64,000 nt of DNA from Prevotella sp. (GCA_031285905.1 JAITVH010000136.1:50253-114252), one strand, 5' to 3'; shown: positions 10,965-21,202, counted from the first letter of the stretch. Translations and numbers: made by a program. Notes: generated by a model not told the origin, from the sequence alone.

Positions 10965-11046
10965 TGCGGATGAAGGGACTCGAACCCCCACGCCTCTCAG
11001 CACCAGATCCTAAGTCTGGCGTGGCTACCAATTACACCACATCCGC
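10965..11046 (-). tRNA. tRNA-Leu (anticodon TAG)
   Basis: Reverse complement GCGGATGTGGTGTAATTGGTAGCCACGCCAGACTTAGGATCTGGTGCTGAGAGGCGTGGGGGTTCGAGTCCCTTCATCCGCA; acceptor stem GCGGATG/CATCCGC; class II length. Confidence 0.95.
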
Positions 11047-11125
11047 GGGTAAATTGCCTTAGCGGGTACAAAGGTATAATTATTTTCTTTAAAACAATAC
11101 TTTCTATAAAAAAATAATAAAAACT

Positions 11126-12337
11126 CTATTCTATAATAGGGATATTCAGTTGAATTCCCCCCTTCATAGCTGATTCATGTGCTACTATTCCCGGGATGGT
11201 ATAAGCCAGAGCCTCCCGGATATTTACTTCCGGTTCCCTTTCTTCGATGAGAGAGCTAATAAACTCATGTGTAATAAAACAATGAGAATCATCATGCCCA
11301 CTGGGATGACGCATCGTTTCGGGCAACATGTCGGTTTCCCACCATTTTTTTCGTGGATATGCTTCTACTCTTGGCGCTGAAACTACAAAACCACCATGAT
11401 CCGTTCCTAAATCAGATGTGGTAATTACTTTGTGATCATCTGTCGATTTATATGCCGAATAGTAACTCATTTTATCCCCATGCCATTCTCCACGTTCAGT
11501 ACCCGCTAATGCACCTCTCCAGCAGACTTCTCCAATAAACGTATTTCCTTTGTTTGTTCTGAATAATGCTGTCTCATTCCAAAACGGGTTATTATATTGA
11601 TTTCCTTTGAGAATAGGACTGCCATCCCCCCATCCATTGCAACAAACAGAAGTTAATCTTTCTCCTGTAACAGCAATAAGATGTGAAGTCACATGGGTGG
11701 GATATAGCATTGGCGGTAATCCATGTCTCCATGTCGGTTTGCCATCATTAGTAAAATAAAGAGTTTCGAGCCCTGGATGATAATATTGCGCAGCGCTACT
11801 GAATATATTTCCGAATTCTCCTTTTTTATACATCTCTTTTGCAGAAATAACGATCTGGAAGAAAGTGCTTGTTTCTGCCATCATATAACTCAGGCCTGTA
11901 CGTTTTACTGCATAAAATAAATCATAAGCTTCTTGTATATTCATTACGGCAGGCACAGCACTGAGAACATGCTTTCCTGCATTAAGAGTCAGTATTGCAT
12001 GTTTAGCATGATCTGTAGCTGGAGTGAATAAGACTACAGCTTCTATATTCTTATCACGAAGTAGCAAATCCAATGATTCATATGATTTCTTACATTTATA
12101 TATATCCATTAGAGCATTTCTTCGTTCAGGAATCAAATCACTGACTGCCTCTACTATGCAGTTAGGATGTTCATTAAAATAAAAACCGGTTCCAAAATTG
12201 CCTCCTACCACGCCTATTCTGATTTCCTGATTTGATACGGATTCTCCGGCAAAAGCAAAGCGCGAAGACAGCATCGTTGTACCTGCAACAATTCCTGCGG
12301 TTTTAATAAAATCACGGCGATTCATATGTGTTTTCAT
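11126..12337 (-). CDS. Gfo/Idh/MocA family oxidoreductase with Tat-type signal
   Basis: MNRRDFIKTAGIVAGTTMLSS twin-arginine leader; IRIGVVGGNFGTGFYF Rossmann; GKHVLSAVPAVMNIQEA typical of the family. Confidence 0.85.
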   Translation of the reverse strand: MKTHMNRRDFIKTAGIVAGTTMLSSRFAFAGESVSNQEIRIGVVGGNFGTGFYFNEHPNCIVEAVSDLIPERRNALMDIYKCKKSYESLDLLLRDKNIEAVVLFTPATDHAKHAILTLNAGKHVLSAVPAVMNIQEAYDLFYAVKRTGLSYMMAETSTFFQIVISAKEMYKKGEFGNIFSSAAQYYHPGLETLYFTNDGKPTWRHGLPPMLYPTHVTSHLIAVTGERLTSVCCNGWGDGSPILKGNQYNNPFWNETALFRTNKGNTFIGEVCWRGALAGTERGEWHGDKMSYYSAYKSTDDHKVITTSDLGTDHGGFVVSAPRVEAYPRKKWWETDMLPETMRHPSGHDDSHCFITHEFISSLIEEREPEVNIREALAYTIPGIVAHESAMKGGIQLNIPIIE

Positions 12338-12438
12338 AATTATATATTATTATAAGTTAGGCATTAACACAAGGTACAATATATCGCATATTGTATTCAG
12401 AGAGGTAATTGACATAAGCAGATATAATGATTTTAGAT

Positions 12439-12472
12439 AAAAAAGGGCATACTAAATTCAATTTATATGCCC
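12439..12472 (-). terminator. Terminator of the CDGSH gene
   Basis: gggcatac...atatgccc hairpin with A-run on + (T-run on -). Confidence 0.65.
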
Positions 12473-12490
12473 TGACACACAGAAATTTTA

Positions 12491-12685
12491 TTACCCTTTA
12501 AACTCTATTTTTACGTGAGAGCCATCACAATATGGCTTATTGTTTGATGCGCCACAACGGCATAAGGCTGCCTTGTCTTTTGTTACAGTTGAACCATCGG
12601 CCATGATTAAGTCGATCTTTCCATCAACTAATAAAGGGCCATTAGAGGTAACTTTGATTTTTAATACAGAATCTTTTTTTTCCAT
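12491..12685 (-). CDS. CDGSH iron-sulfur domain protein
   Basis: 64 aa with CRCGASNNKPYCDGSH. Confidence 0.93.
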   Translation of the reverse strand: MEKKDSVLKIKVTSNGPLLVDGKIDLIMADGSTVTKDKAALCRCGASNNKPYCDGSHVKIEFKG

Positions 12686-12817
12686 GATGATAGTTTTTTA
12701 ATTAGTACATTATAATTAACAGATGAAATGTTAAAAATGTTGTGGCTTTCTCCTGATTTTTTAGGTTTTTTCTTTCCATTTTTTTTCATAGCTTTGTAAT
12801 GCTTTTAAAATAGGATA

Positions 12818-14566
12818 ATGGATAATTATATAGTTTCGGCACGAAAATACCGCCCGATGAACTTCGCTTCTGTCGTTGGGCAACGGGCTCTGACCACTAC
12901 GCTAAAGAATGCGATTGCTTCAGGGAAACTGGCGCACGCGTACTTGTTTTGCGGGCCTCGTGGGGTAGGAAAAACTACTTGTGCTCGTATTTTTGCCAAG
13001 ACTATAAATTGCCTTACTCCGGGAACAGATGGCGAAGCATGTAATCAATGCGAATCGTGCGTAGCATTTAACGAGCAACGTTCTTTCAATATTCATGAAC
13101 TAGATGCTGCTTCTAATAACTCGGTGGATGATATCCGCTCACTGATTGAACAGGTTAGAATCCCACCTCAGATAGGAAAATATAAAGTCTATATCATAGA
13201 CGAGGTTCATATGCTTTCACAGGCTGCTTTCAATGCTTTTCTTAAAACATTGGAGGAACCTCCTCATCATGCTATATTTATATTAGCTACAACTGAGAAA
13301 CATAAAATATTGCCAACTATACTTTCACGTTGCCAGATATATGATTTCAGCCGTATTACTATTAAAGATACAGTCGAACATCTTCAATATGTAGCTGATC
13401 AGGAAAATGTAAAAACCGAACCAGAGGCATTGAATGTTCTGGCCCAAAAAGCTGATGGAGGTATGCGCGATGCACTTTCTATCTTCGATCAGGTTGTTAG
13501 TTTTACAGGTGGTAATGTGACTTATAAAGCTATCATAGAGAATTTAAATGTACTCGATTATGAGTATTACTTCAAATTGACAGATGCTGTGTTATCAGGG
13601 AATGTAGTTGAAGGTATGCTTATCTTGAATGAGATATTAAGCAAAGGTTTTGACGGACACAATGTAATAACTGGTATTGCATCGCATTTCAGGGATTTGT
13701 TACTATGTAAAGATCCTAAGACTGCAGGATTATTTGAAGTAGGAGCCTCTATCCGGGATAGATATATTCGTACCGCACAAAAGTGTAGCAATGAATTCTT
13801 ATATAAGGCCATTGATATAGTAAATGAAGCCGATCTCAGTTACAGGCTCAGCCGGAACAAGCGGTTGCTCTCCGATCTCACCATTATCCGGTTATGCCAA
13901 TTATCTTCTCCTCAAGCAGGTTCAGAAGATCAAAAAAAAAAGGATGTAATTGATCCTATATTTTCAAAAGTACAGCCAACTCAGAATCAAGCCCCAAATA
14001 AGATAGCTTCGCCACCGATACAGGCTCAGGACGGAATAAGGACAAGCTTTTCGTCAGCTAATAGTAATACCGGAAACCCTAAAACGCAACAACCTCAAAA
14101 AGCGCCCACATCATCTATTGGAAGTCTCGGTATATCTTTATCTGCTCTTAATGCAAAGAAAGAAAAAGAAGAAGAAAAGTATGAGATGACAATAGAGGTA
14201 CTGAATGAACGGTTCACACCTTTACAACTTATCAATGAATGGAAGGCCTATGCAGAGGCAATAACAGAAGAACATCATCTCAAAAATACGATGTTAAACT
14301 GCCTGCCGAATTTATTGGAAAATAGTGTATTTGAGGTAGTTGTTAATAATCCTGTGCAAGAACAGCGTCTTGCTGAAAATCAAATGGATATATTACACAA
14401 GTTAAGAGCACAATTAAGAAATACACAACTACGGATGCAGATAAGGATCAGCGAAGATAATGAGAAAAAACTGGCATTTACGCCTGCCGAAAAATTCAAT
14501 CTCATGATGGAAGAAAATGAAAGCCTTCGCCGTCTGAAAGACGAATTCGGATTGGAGTTATCATAA
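12818..14566 (+). CDS. dnaX: DNA polymerase III subunit gamma/tau
   Basis: YRPMNFASVVGQ, GPRGVGKTTCARIFAK Walker A, four-Cys zinc module CLTPGTDGEACNQCESC, IDEVHMLS, sensor TEKHKILPTILSRCQ. Confidence 0.97.
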   Translation: MDNYIVSARKYRPMNFASVVGQRALTTTLKNAIASGKLAHAYLFCGPRGVGKTTCARIFAKTINCLTPGTDGEACNQCESCVAFNEQRSFNIHELDAASNNSVDDIRSLIEQVRIPPQIGKYKVYIIDEVHMLSQAAFNAFLKTLEEPPHHAIFILATTEKHKILPTILSRCQIYDFSRITIKDTVEHLQYVADQENVKTEPEALNVLAQKADGGMRDALSIFDQVVSFTGGNVTYKAIIENLNVLDYEYYFKLTDAVLSGNVVEGMLILNEILSKGFDGHNVITGIASHFRDLLLCKDPKTAGLFEVGASIRDRYIRTAQKCSNEFLYKAIDIVNEADLSYRLSRNKRLLSDLTIIRLCQLSSPQAGSEDQKKKDVIDPIFSKVQPTQNQAPNKIASPPIQAQDGIRTSFSSANSNTGNPKTQQPQKAPTSSIGSLGISLSALNAKKEKEEEKYEMTIEVLNERFTPLQLINEWKAYAEAITEEHHLKNTMLNCLPNLLENSVFEVVVNNPVQEQRLAENQMDILHKLRAQLRNTQLRMQIRISEDNEKKLAFTPAEKFNLMMEENESLRRLKDEFGLELS

Positions 14567-14674
14567 TCTTTCCATACCCTTTCATGGTTCTGCCCGAACC
14601 GTATGTTTAGATAAAATAGAAAGAGGGAAACAAAAAATCAGACATTCACCTATTAGTAAATATCTGACTTATCG

Positions 14675-14762
14675 CGGAAAGGAAGAGATTCGAACTCTCG
14701 ATACCCTTTAGGGGTATACACGCTTTCCAGGCGTGCCTCTTCAACCACTCGAGCACCTTTCC
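14675..14762 (-). tRNA. tRNA-Ser (anticodon GGA)
   Basis: Reverse complement GGAAAGGTGCTCGAGTGGTTGAAGAGGCACGCCTGGAAAGCGTGTATACCCCTAAAGGGTATCGAGAGTTCGAATCTCTTCCTTTCCG; long variable arm. Confidence 0.95.
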
Positions 14763-14849
14763 AGTCCTTTATAGTTGTAGCGGGTGCAAAGATAAGGATT
14801 GTTTTTGAATTGACAAGAGTGGGTAAATATTAGCTTTTGATTTGGCTTA

Positions 14850-16094
14850 CTAATCAATTACAGCATTATAGAAATTCTCATTCTTATCAATACATGCTAC
14901 GGCCTGTATTTTCGCCTTAGGGTTCCGGATTGCGATAGGCGATTCTGCAATATAGTCCCGCATCCTGCATCCAAAAAGTGATATTGTCAGTAGTTTATCT
15001 CCCTTTACCAACAAGAAATCATACGATTTGCCTAATGCGGTCAAAGCTCCATTTTCACCCGAAAATGCTTCTACGTTCGTCAATGCTGTATGTCCCTCTC
15101 CTTCAATAATTATGGGGTGGATATCTTCTATCTTTTCACCTGTATTGGCGATTATTGACCCTTGGGCTATTTGCCAGTTTCGGTTTTTCGTTCCGCCCCC
15201 TATTTTGTGAATACCGACGGTGACACAGTCCAGATTGAAATTGGTCAACTGTCCGTATGTTTCTTCCCCTAACAAGACACCACCGTATGCACCGAATGTA
15301 AAGACATCGATCATCTGGGCATTATCGGTATGGTTGATAACATAAGTAAAGGTCTTGTTTGCTATTATAGCATCTATAATTTGCTTATTGAAAGTCCTGC
15401 CAAATTCCCGCATATTAGCCGGATTCACATGGCAATGAAGGATACGCGGTATGTCGTAACAGCGGTCGATACGGATAAACTCTCCACTGAGCGGATAGCC
15501 ATAACAATGTTCGAATAATACCTGTTCATTGATGTATGGTGCCTCAGAATTAAAGTCCATAGCTATATATTCCCCATAGAAAGTAAGGCAGGATAAAGTG
15601 ACTCCCTGCACATTTTCTTGTTTGGCCACCTGTATGGTTGGTTTGTACTGAATGATTTTTGTCGGGTCAGTATTGGTCTGATTCGGATACCAAAATTGGA
15701 TTCCTCGTATTTGTGTTGCTGATTCCACCGTGATAAATGGATTTACATCATCCATAATCTTAAATAACGAACCAGTAGGAATATTTTGGTCAGGATGTTT
15801 TGTACCTCTGCCGGTAGGGCCGTGTGCTCCGATCAATGAAACGTTCTTTTTCAGTATAATACCTGTGGCGATAGGATATCCTCCCTCGACAGGTTCTATC
15901 CATAAGGAGTTTCCTGATGATGTAGCCCAGTCAATCGCTTTTTGCAGGTTTATCCTGTTGGCTTCAGGATTATTGTCAGGCAGCACATTAAAGTCTTTGA
16001 TGCTTTTATAATTGCCTGCCAGAGTGATAATTGGGATTAACAACAATAATGTTATCAGTTTAAACTTTGGTAAATAGTGAGTTTTCATAGGCAT
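14850..16094 (-). CDS. Secreted pectate-lyase-like/parallel beta-helix protein
   Basis: Signal peptide; SIKDFNVLPDNNPEANRINLQKAIDWATSSGNSLWIEPVEGGYPIATGIILKKNVSLIG resembles Pectate_lyase_3 N-terminus. Confidence 0.6.
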   Translation of the reverse strand: MPMKTHYLPKFKLITLLLLIPIITLAGNYKSIKDFNVLPDNNPEANRINLQKAIDWATSSGNSLWIEPVEGGYPIATGIILKKNVSLIGAHGPTGRGTKHPDQNIPTGSLFKIMDDVNPFITVESATQIRGIQFWYPNQTNTDPTKIIQYKPTIQVAKQENVQGVTLSCLTFYGEYIAMDFNSEAPYINEQVLFEHCYGYPLSGEFIRIDRCYDIPRILHCHVNPANMREFGRTFNKQIIDAIIANKTFTYVINHTDNAQMIDVFTFGAYGGVLLGEETYGQLTNFNLDCVTVGIHKIGGGTKNRNWQIAQGSIIANTGEKIEDIHPIIIEGEGHTALTNVEAFSGENGALTALGKSYDFLLVKGDKLLTISLFGCRMRDYIAESPIAIRNPKAKIQAVACIDKNENFYNAVID

Positions 16095-16176
16095 TTATTA
16101 CATTTATATAGATTAGTCATAATACAAACCATAAAATACAGTTAATCAATTATTATTCAAATATATCGCTTATTCG

Positions 16177-16850
16177 TTTTAACTAAAAGGTTACAGGTTT
16201 AGCTATTAGCTGATAGCCGTTAGCCGTTAGCTTTTAGCCTTTTATATTCTCTCTGTCATTGGCTCCGCTTCGCTCTGCCGAACGTTGTTTCTGAGGGACG
16301 AAGGATCTCCTTCTTTAGATGCTTCCTTTCGTCAGCATGACAACGCTGGCGCGGACGTCCCCGTCCGTGTCTACAATACATACAGGCTGGAAGCCTGCGC
16401 GAGCAGACGGTTACAAGTGCTTCTCTGTAGGGGCAGTGGCTTGTCCCTGCCCGTTCTTGTTATATATTCGGGCAACCATAAAGGATTGCCCCTACAGCAT
16501 GCCCAGTTATTTTAACTAAAAGGTGACAAAGGTAACAGGTTTAGCTATTAGCCTTTTATTTTCTCTCTGTCATCCTGAGGTTACGAAGGATCTTCTTTTA
16601 CGATTATCGGCGAGGAGATGCTTTGGCTCCGCTTCGCTTTGCCGATTTCCAATTCTGTCGTCAGCATGACAAGACTAAGCATTTTAACTAAAAAGTAACA
16701 TAAGTAACAGTTTTTAGCTATTAGCTGATAGCCGTTAGTTCTTTAGTCTTTTTATTCCTTCCTTCTCATGGCTTTGCTATCCCCTCTCTCCTTTTGGAGA
16801 GGGCCGGGGTGGGGTGGATTTCTCAATATTTTTCAAAGAACGTTCTTTTT
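16177..16850. repeat. Composite cluster of interspersed palindromic repeats (noncoding), copy A
   Basis: Repeated ttttaactaaaa separators at 16177, 16510 and 16681; agctattagctgatagccgttag; gtcatcctgaggttacgaaggatc; gggcaaccataaaggattgcccctaca; gcgcggacgtccccgtccgtg; cccctctctccttttggagaggg. Confidence 0.8.
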
Positions 16851-16877
16851 TAACAGCTATCGGCTACAAGCTAACAG

Positions 16878-17387
16878 CTATCTAACTATAGATAAATTCG
16901 AAATTATTTCTTTAAACATTATATAATTAACCAACGCCCTGTCTCTCGATTTTTTCAATTGCTGTTTTACTACCTTATAACCATGCGATTCGAAAAATCC
17001 CCGGGCAGTGATGCTCACCTCAGAATAGACAGATTTATTATTTTGACTGATAGCTTTTTCTTCCAGTACTTCCAACAGTTTTGCAGCAATGCCCCGTCTC
17101 TGAAAATCTTTATGAATAAACATAAAATCCAGATAACCATCAACTGCCAGAGATCCAAACCCCACTATCATACTGTTATATATGGCAACAATGAAAAACT
17201 GAGAGGAAATCCCTTCTTTCCATTTATCCGTGTCCCGATACCAGGATGACCAGTCGTCAACATCCTCCTGAGAATAATCCCGGATATTTACAGATTGGAT
17301 TGTTTCATAAAACAATTGTGTTATCTCTTCTGTATCAGATTCTTTTGCTTCCCTTATCGATATATCAATTGGTGATTGTCGGCGCAT
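16878..17387 (-). CDS. GNAT family N-acetyltransferase
   Basis: VDGYLDFMFIHKDFQRRGIAAKLLEVLEEKA motif A and C-terminal FFESHGYKVVKQ. Confidence 0.88.
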   Translation of the reverse strand: MRRQSPIDISIREAKESDTEEITQLFYETIQSVNIRDYSQEDVDDWSSWYRDTDKWKEGISSQFFIVAIYNSMIVGFGSLAVDGYLDFMFIHKDFQRRGIAAKLLEVLEEKAISQNNKSVYSEVSITARGFFESHGYKVVKQQLKKSRDRALVNYIMFKEIISNLSIVR

Positions 17388-17673
17388 AAAACTCTACTTT
17401 TCCACATTTAGGACATATATATAGATCGAAACTTTCACGATTGACAAAAACTTCCAACAGATTTCCCAATACGCCTATTCTCGAACCTTCATGAAATTTA
17501 TAGTTACCCGAGTAGACAAGCCTGACATCACATCTTAGGCAATTTATATCTTTTCCGTTTTCGTATATATCCTGAAATTCGATAACCCGGTTCTCCGTAA
17601 AACTATAATTACAATTCCAGCATATCTCAAAGCCGTCTTCTACTTCGGCATTGCATTTAGGGCAGTTCTTCAT
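17365..17673 (-). CDS. Zinc-ribbon-containing hypothetical protein
   Basis: MKNCPKCNAEVEDGFEICWNCNYSF plus second CxxC pairs. Confidence 0.65.
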   Translation of the reverse strand: MKNCPKCNAEVEDGFEICWNCNYSFTENRVIEFQDIYENGKDINCLRCDVRLVYSGNYKFHEGSRIGVLGNLLEVFVNRESFDLYICPKCGKVEFYAPTITN

Positions 17674-17703
17674 ATTGGTAAGCCTGATTTTATATTGAAC
17701 TAA

Positions 17704-17742
17704 TAAAAAAGGAAAGATACAACATATTTGCCGTATCTTTCC
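17704..17742 (-). terminator. Terminator of M16 peptidase gene
   Basis: ggaaagatac...gtatctttcc hairpin, A-run on + side. Confidence 0.7.
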
Positions 17743-17770
17743 TGTGATTATTCTGAATAATTGTTTATTA

Positions 17771-20581
17771 TTACTCTTTTGGGTTCATTATTACTTCTAT
17801 AAAGTTGCCTTGTGATAGAAGTTCTTTGGTGATCGTTTTAATATCATCTTTTGTCAGTGCATTTACGGTAGACAGATAATCAGAATGGTTGTCTTCCCCG
17901 TAGAAGTAGTTCACCAGCAAGATATTCTGCCAATAACCATTCATCTTCACATCCTCCTGATACTTTTTCAGCATATACTCTTTCACTTTCTGGAAGTCTT
18001 CATCTTCAGGCCCATTCTCTGCTATTTTCTTTACCTCACGGTCAATAATCGGACTGATAGTAGCAACCCTCTCCGGATCGGTGTCGAAGCTCATGCGCAA
18101 TAATGTCTGTCCTTCCGGAATACGATTAAGGGATATACCTACGCCTACACCATAAGTTCCCCCGGCTTCTTCTCTTACTGTGCGTACGTACACGATATCC
18201 AATATTTGCTTCAAAGCCGATACGGCGATCTGTGCTTTCTGATTACGTTTAAGGGTTCCGCTATACAATTCATACACACTTGTTTTAGGTGTCTTCATCT
18301 CGTATTTGAATTCCTTAATATACTTTCCTTTGCGCACATCAGCATCAAATGCTTTATATTTCGCATCCTTGTTACCTGATGGTAAAGATGCCAGATATTG
18401 CTCAACCAATGGTTTCAATGTATCTTCATCTACATTACCCACAAAGACAAAGGTATATGAACCCGGATTGGCAAATATCTCCCTGTATATTTCGATGATG
18501 CGGTCATAATCTAATTTCTCTGCATCTTCGAGCTGCATTTCCTGCATACGCGGATTATTGGCATACATGGAGTATGTAATGCTGTCGTTGAATACAGAAG
18601 ACGGCTCTGTTTTCATGTTTTTCAATTGGTTCTTCACCATATCCATCACATTGGTATATGCCCCTTCATCTTTGCGTGGAGCAGTGAAGTGTAAGTATGC
18701 CAGTTGTAGCATGGTCTCCACATCCTTTATGTTTGACGAACCGCTTATGCTTTGGGTATAAGTACCTATGCTGGCATTCGCATTGGCTACTTTACCGGCC
18801 AATACCTTTTTCAAATCTGTTGAACTGAAATTCCCGATTCCCCCTACATATGGAACCATAGAAGCCATACCCGCATTGAAGATATCATTATCGGAAACGA
18901 TAGATTGACCGCCATACCCGATGGATGTCATTAATATTTCGTCATCTTTGAAATCGGTCTTTTTTATGATAACTTTCATCCCATTGGACAGCGTCCATAT
19001 TGTAGTACCAAATTTATTGTCAGTTTCGGTTTTTGTTACGCTTCCGGCTTTTGGCAGTTCAGTTATCAGGGGTTCGTTGGATACTGTTTCTTCATAGGCT
19101 GTAATGTTTTCTGCAAGAACAGAATTGAAAAGATTGACCAGTTCCTGTTCGGTAGGGTAGGTAAGATCTTCTTTTTCAGGCCCGGTAACGGTAATTACAA
19201 CATTTTTATCATTCAAGATATTCAATTGCTGAAGTAGTCCGTTTACCATCTGGGCACTGATCATCGGCGCCATTTGTTTAATGAAGTTAAATTCATATTC
19301 GATACCCGGTATTCCTTCTCCATCGATGAAACTACGCACATATTCCTGTACATATCTGTTATTCAGTTCCTTGTTCCTGTTGTTATATGCTGTTTCATAC
19401 TGTTGCAACAAGGTAGCCTTTGCCCTTTCCACTTCAGCTTCGGTAAATCCGAATTTTTTCACTCGTTCATTTTCTCTGGCTAGTGTCGCCAGCGACTCAT
19501 TTATCATACCCTCTTTGCTTATAGCAATCGAAGTCCATGCATTTTTGGTTTTGGCCACGAAAAATTCACCGTCATAGGCTACAGAAGCCGCAAACGGAGC
19601 ATCAGCCTTTTGTGAAATTTCTTTCAGACGGTCTGACAACATGGTCGATGCCATACTTTTAGCCAGTGAGATAAGCAGCCCGGTCTGGGTTGCCCTTATT
19701 TCTGTTGGTATTATTTCATGTTTCAAAAAAAGCGTAACCCGTGTAGCTACAGCTTCCGGATCGGTTACAACAGAGACAATAGGTTTTTCATTATCTGGTA
19801 CAGGGTGAAATATTCTTTCGTCGGGGTTTACCGGTTTAGGAATGTCGGCAAACATGGTTTTAATTTTTGTCTCTACTTCATCCATATCTATATCTCCCAC
19901 TACTACAATCCCTTGAAGATCGGGTCTGTACCATCTGTGATAATAGTCCTTTAGTGTTTGATAAGGAAAATCCTCTACAACCTCCATCTTACCGATAGGC
20001 ATCCGGTCGGCGTATTTACTTCCTGCAAAGATCACAGGCAATTGTTTATCCCAGATACGGGTTTGGGCACCGCTGCGGGTACGCCATTCTTCTTTTATTA
20101 CAAGTCTTTCTTCATCTATTTGTTCATCCTTCAGGGCTATGAAGCCGGACCAGTCGTGCAGAACAAGCAGACATGAGTCTAAAACTGTTTCCCTAACCAA
20201 AGGGACATCGTCCAGATTGTAAACAGTTTCATCGAAAGATGTATAAGCATTTACATTTGCACCGAATTTTACGCCGATGGTTTCCAGGTAGTTGAGCATT
20301 GTCTTTTTGCCCGGATAATTTTTTGTGCCGTTGAAGGCCATATGTTCGAGGAAGTGCGCCAATCCGGCCTGATCATCTTCTTCCTGCATCGATCCCACCT
20401 TTTGGGCAATATAGAAATTTGCCCTGTTTTCAGGCTGGGCATTCTTTCTGATGTAATAAGTAAGCCCGTTTTCCAGTTTGCCGAATCTCACCAGCGGGTC
20501 GATAGGGAGGGGTTCGGTCATTTGCGCCTTAATTATGCCTGCAAAGGCAATGAAGGCTAGTAATGCGAATATTTTCTTCAT
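17771..20581 (-). CDS. M16 (insulinase/pitrilysin) family zinc peptidase
   Basis: 936 aa; HFLEHMAFNGT inverted zinc motif; signal peptide; two-lobe M16 architecture. Confidence 0.95.
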   Translation of the reverse strand: MKKIFALLAFIAFAGIIKAQMTEPLPIDPLVRFGKLENGLTYYIRKNAQPENRANFYIAQKVGSMQEEDDQAGLAHFLEHMAFNGTKNYPGKKTMLNYLETIGVKFGANVNAYTSFDETVYNLDDVPLVRETVLDSCLLVLHDWSGFIALKDEQIDEERLVIKEEWRTRSGAQTRIWDKQLPVIFAGSKYADRMPIGKMEVVEDFPYQTLKDYYHRWYRPDLQGIVVVGDIDMDEVETKIKTMFADIPKPVNPDERIFHPVPDNEKPIVSVVTDPEAVATRVTLFLKHEIIPTEIRATQTGLLISLAKSMASTMLSDRLKEISQKADAPFAASVAYDGEFFVAKTKNAWTSIAISKEGMINESLATLARENERVKKFGFTEAEVERAKATLLQQYETAYNNRNKELNNRYVQEYVRSFIDGEGIPGIEYEFNFIKQMAPMISAQMVNGLLQQLNILNDKNVVITVTGPEKEDLTYPTEQELVNLFNSVLAENITAYEETVSNEPLITELPKAGSVTKTETDNKFGTTIWTLSNGMKVIIKKTDFKDDEILMTSIGYGGQSIVSDNDIFNAGMASMVPYVGGIGNFSSTDLKKVLAGKVANANASIGTYTQSISGSSNIKDVETMLQLAYLHFTAPRKDEGAYTNVMDMVKNQLKNMKTEPSSVFNDSITYSMYANNPRMQEMQLEDAEKLDYDRIIEIYREIFANPGSYTFVFVGNVDEDTLKPLVEQYLASLPSGNKDAKYKAFDADVRKGKYIKEFKYEMKTPKTSVYELYSGTLKRNQKAQIAVSALKQILDIVYVRTVREEAGGTYGVGVGISLNRIPEGQTLLRMSFDTDPERVATISPIIDREVKKIAENGPEDEDFQKVKEYMLKKYQEDVKMNGYWQNILLVNYFYGEDNHSDYLSTVNALTKDDIKTITKELLSQGNFIEVIMNPKE

Positions 20582-20646
20582 ACTGGTTGTTTTTATATGT
20601 GTAATTTATTAATTATGATTCAGTGATAACTATTATTAGTCTCTAT

Positions 20647-21051
20647 TCATTTCAGAAAATCACATAATCTGGGTAAAAAGATAATCGTGCCGCATACAAC
20701 AGCTACTATAGCGCTAATAAGTACGGCAGCCGCACTCAGGTCTTTGATCTTCTTGATTGCTGGCTTCTTTTCGGGAGAAATGACATCGCAGATTCTTTCC
20801 AGAGCCGAATTAATAATCTCAAGACTGAATATCAAAGCGATAAGTGTCAGGGTTATCATCCATTCTACAGGAGAGATACCAAAGACAATTCCCATTGCTA
20901 TGACAATAATAGTAACGCCCAGATGTATACGGGCATTATGCTCTTCCGAAAATAATATTTTCAAGCCATTAAAAGCGTATCCAAAGGATTTGATACGCTT
21001 TCTTACTGAGAATTCATTCTTGTTTTTTCTTTCCATCTCTAAAGAGAACAA
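20647..21051 (-). CDS. Diacylglycerol/undecaprenol kinase family protein
   Basis: KSFGYAFNGLKILFSEEHNARIHL and EIINSALERICDVISPEKKPAIKKIKDLSAAAVLI. Confidence 0.92.
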   Translation of the reverse strand: MFSLEMERKNKNEFSVRKRIKSFGYAFNGLKILFSEEHNARIHLGVTIIVIAMGIVFGISPVEWMITLTLIALIFSLEIINSALERICDVISPEKKPAIKKIKDLSAAAVLISAIVAVVCGTIIFLPRLCDFLK

Positions 21052-21202
21052 ATCTCCACCACTAAAGTATGAAATAAAAATAACCGGAGCGAAGATTTCT
21101 TAAATTTATTTATTTTAAGATTCTACTTTGTGTAAATATCTATTCATATTTGTTAAGACGGTTCAGATTTTTTAATTTTGGATATTCAAAAAAATATTAT
21201 CT

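Noticed and set aside
16285-16519. Two overlapping short ORFs in the 16.3-16.5 kb region
   Set aside because: They lie entirely in palindromic repeat DNA and overlap each other in different frames; no coding signature.
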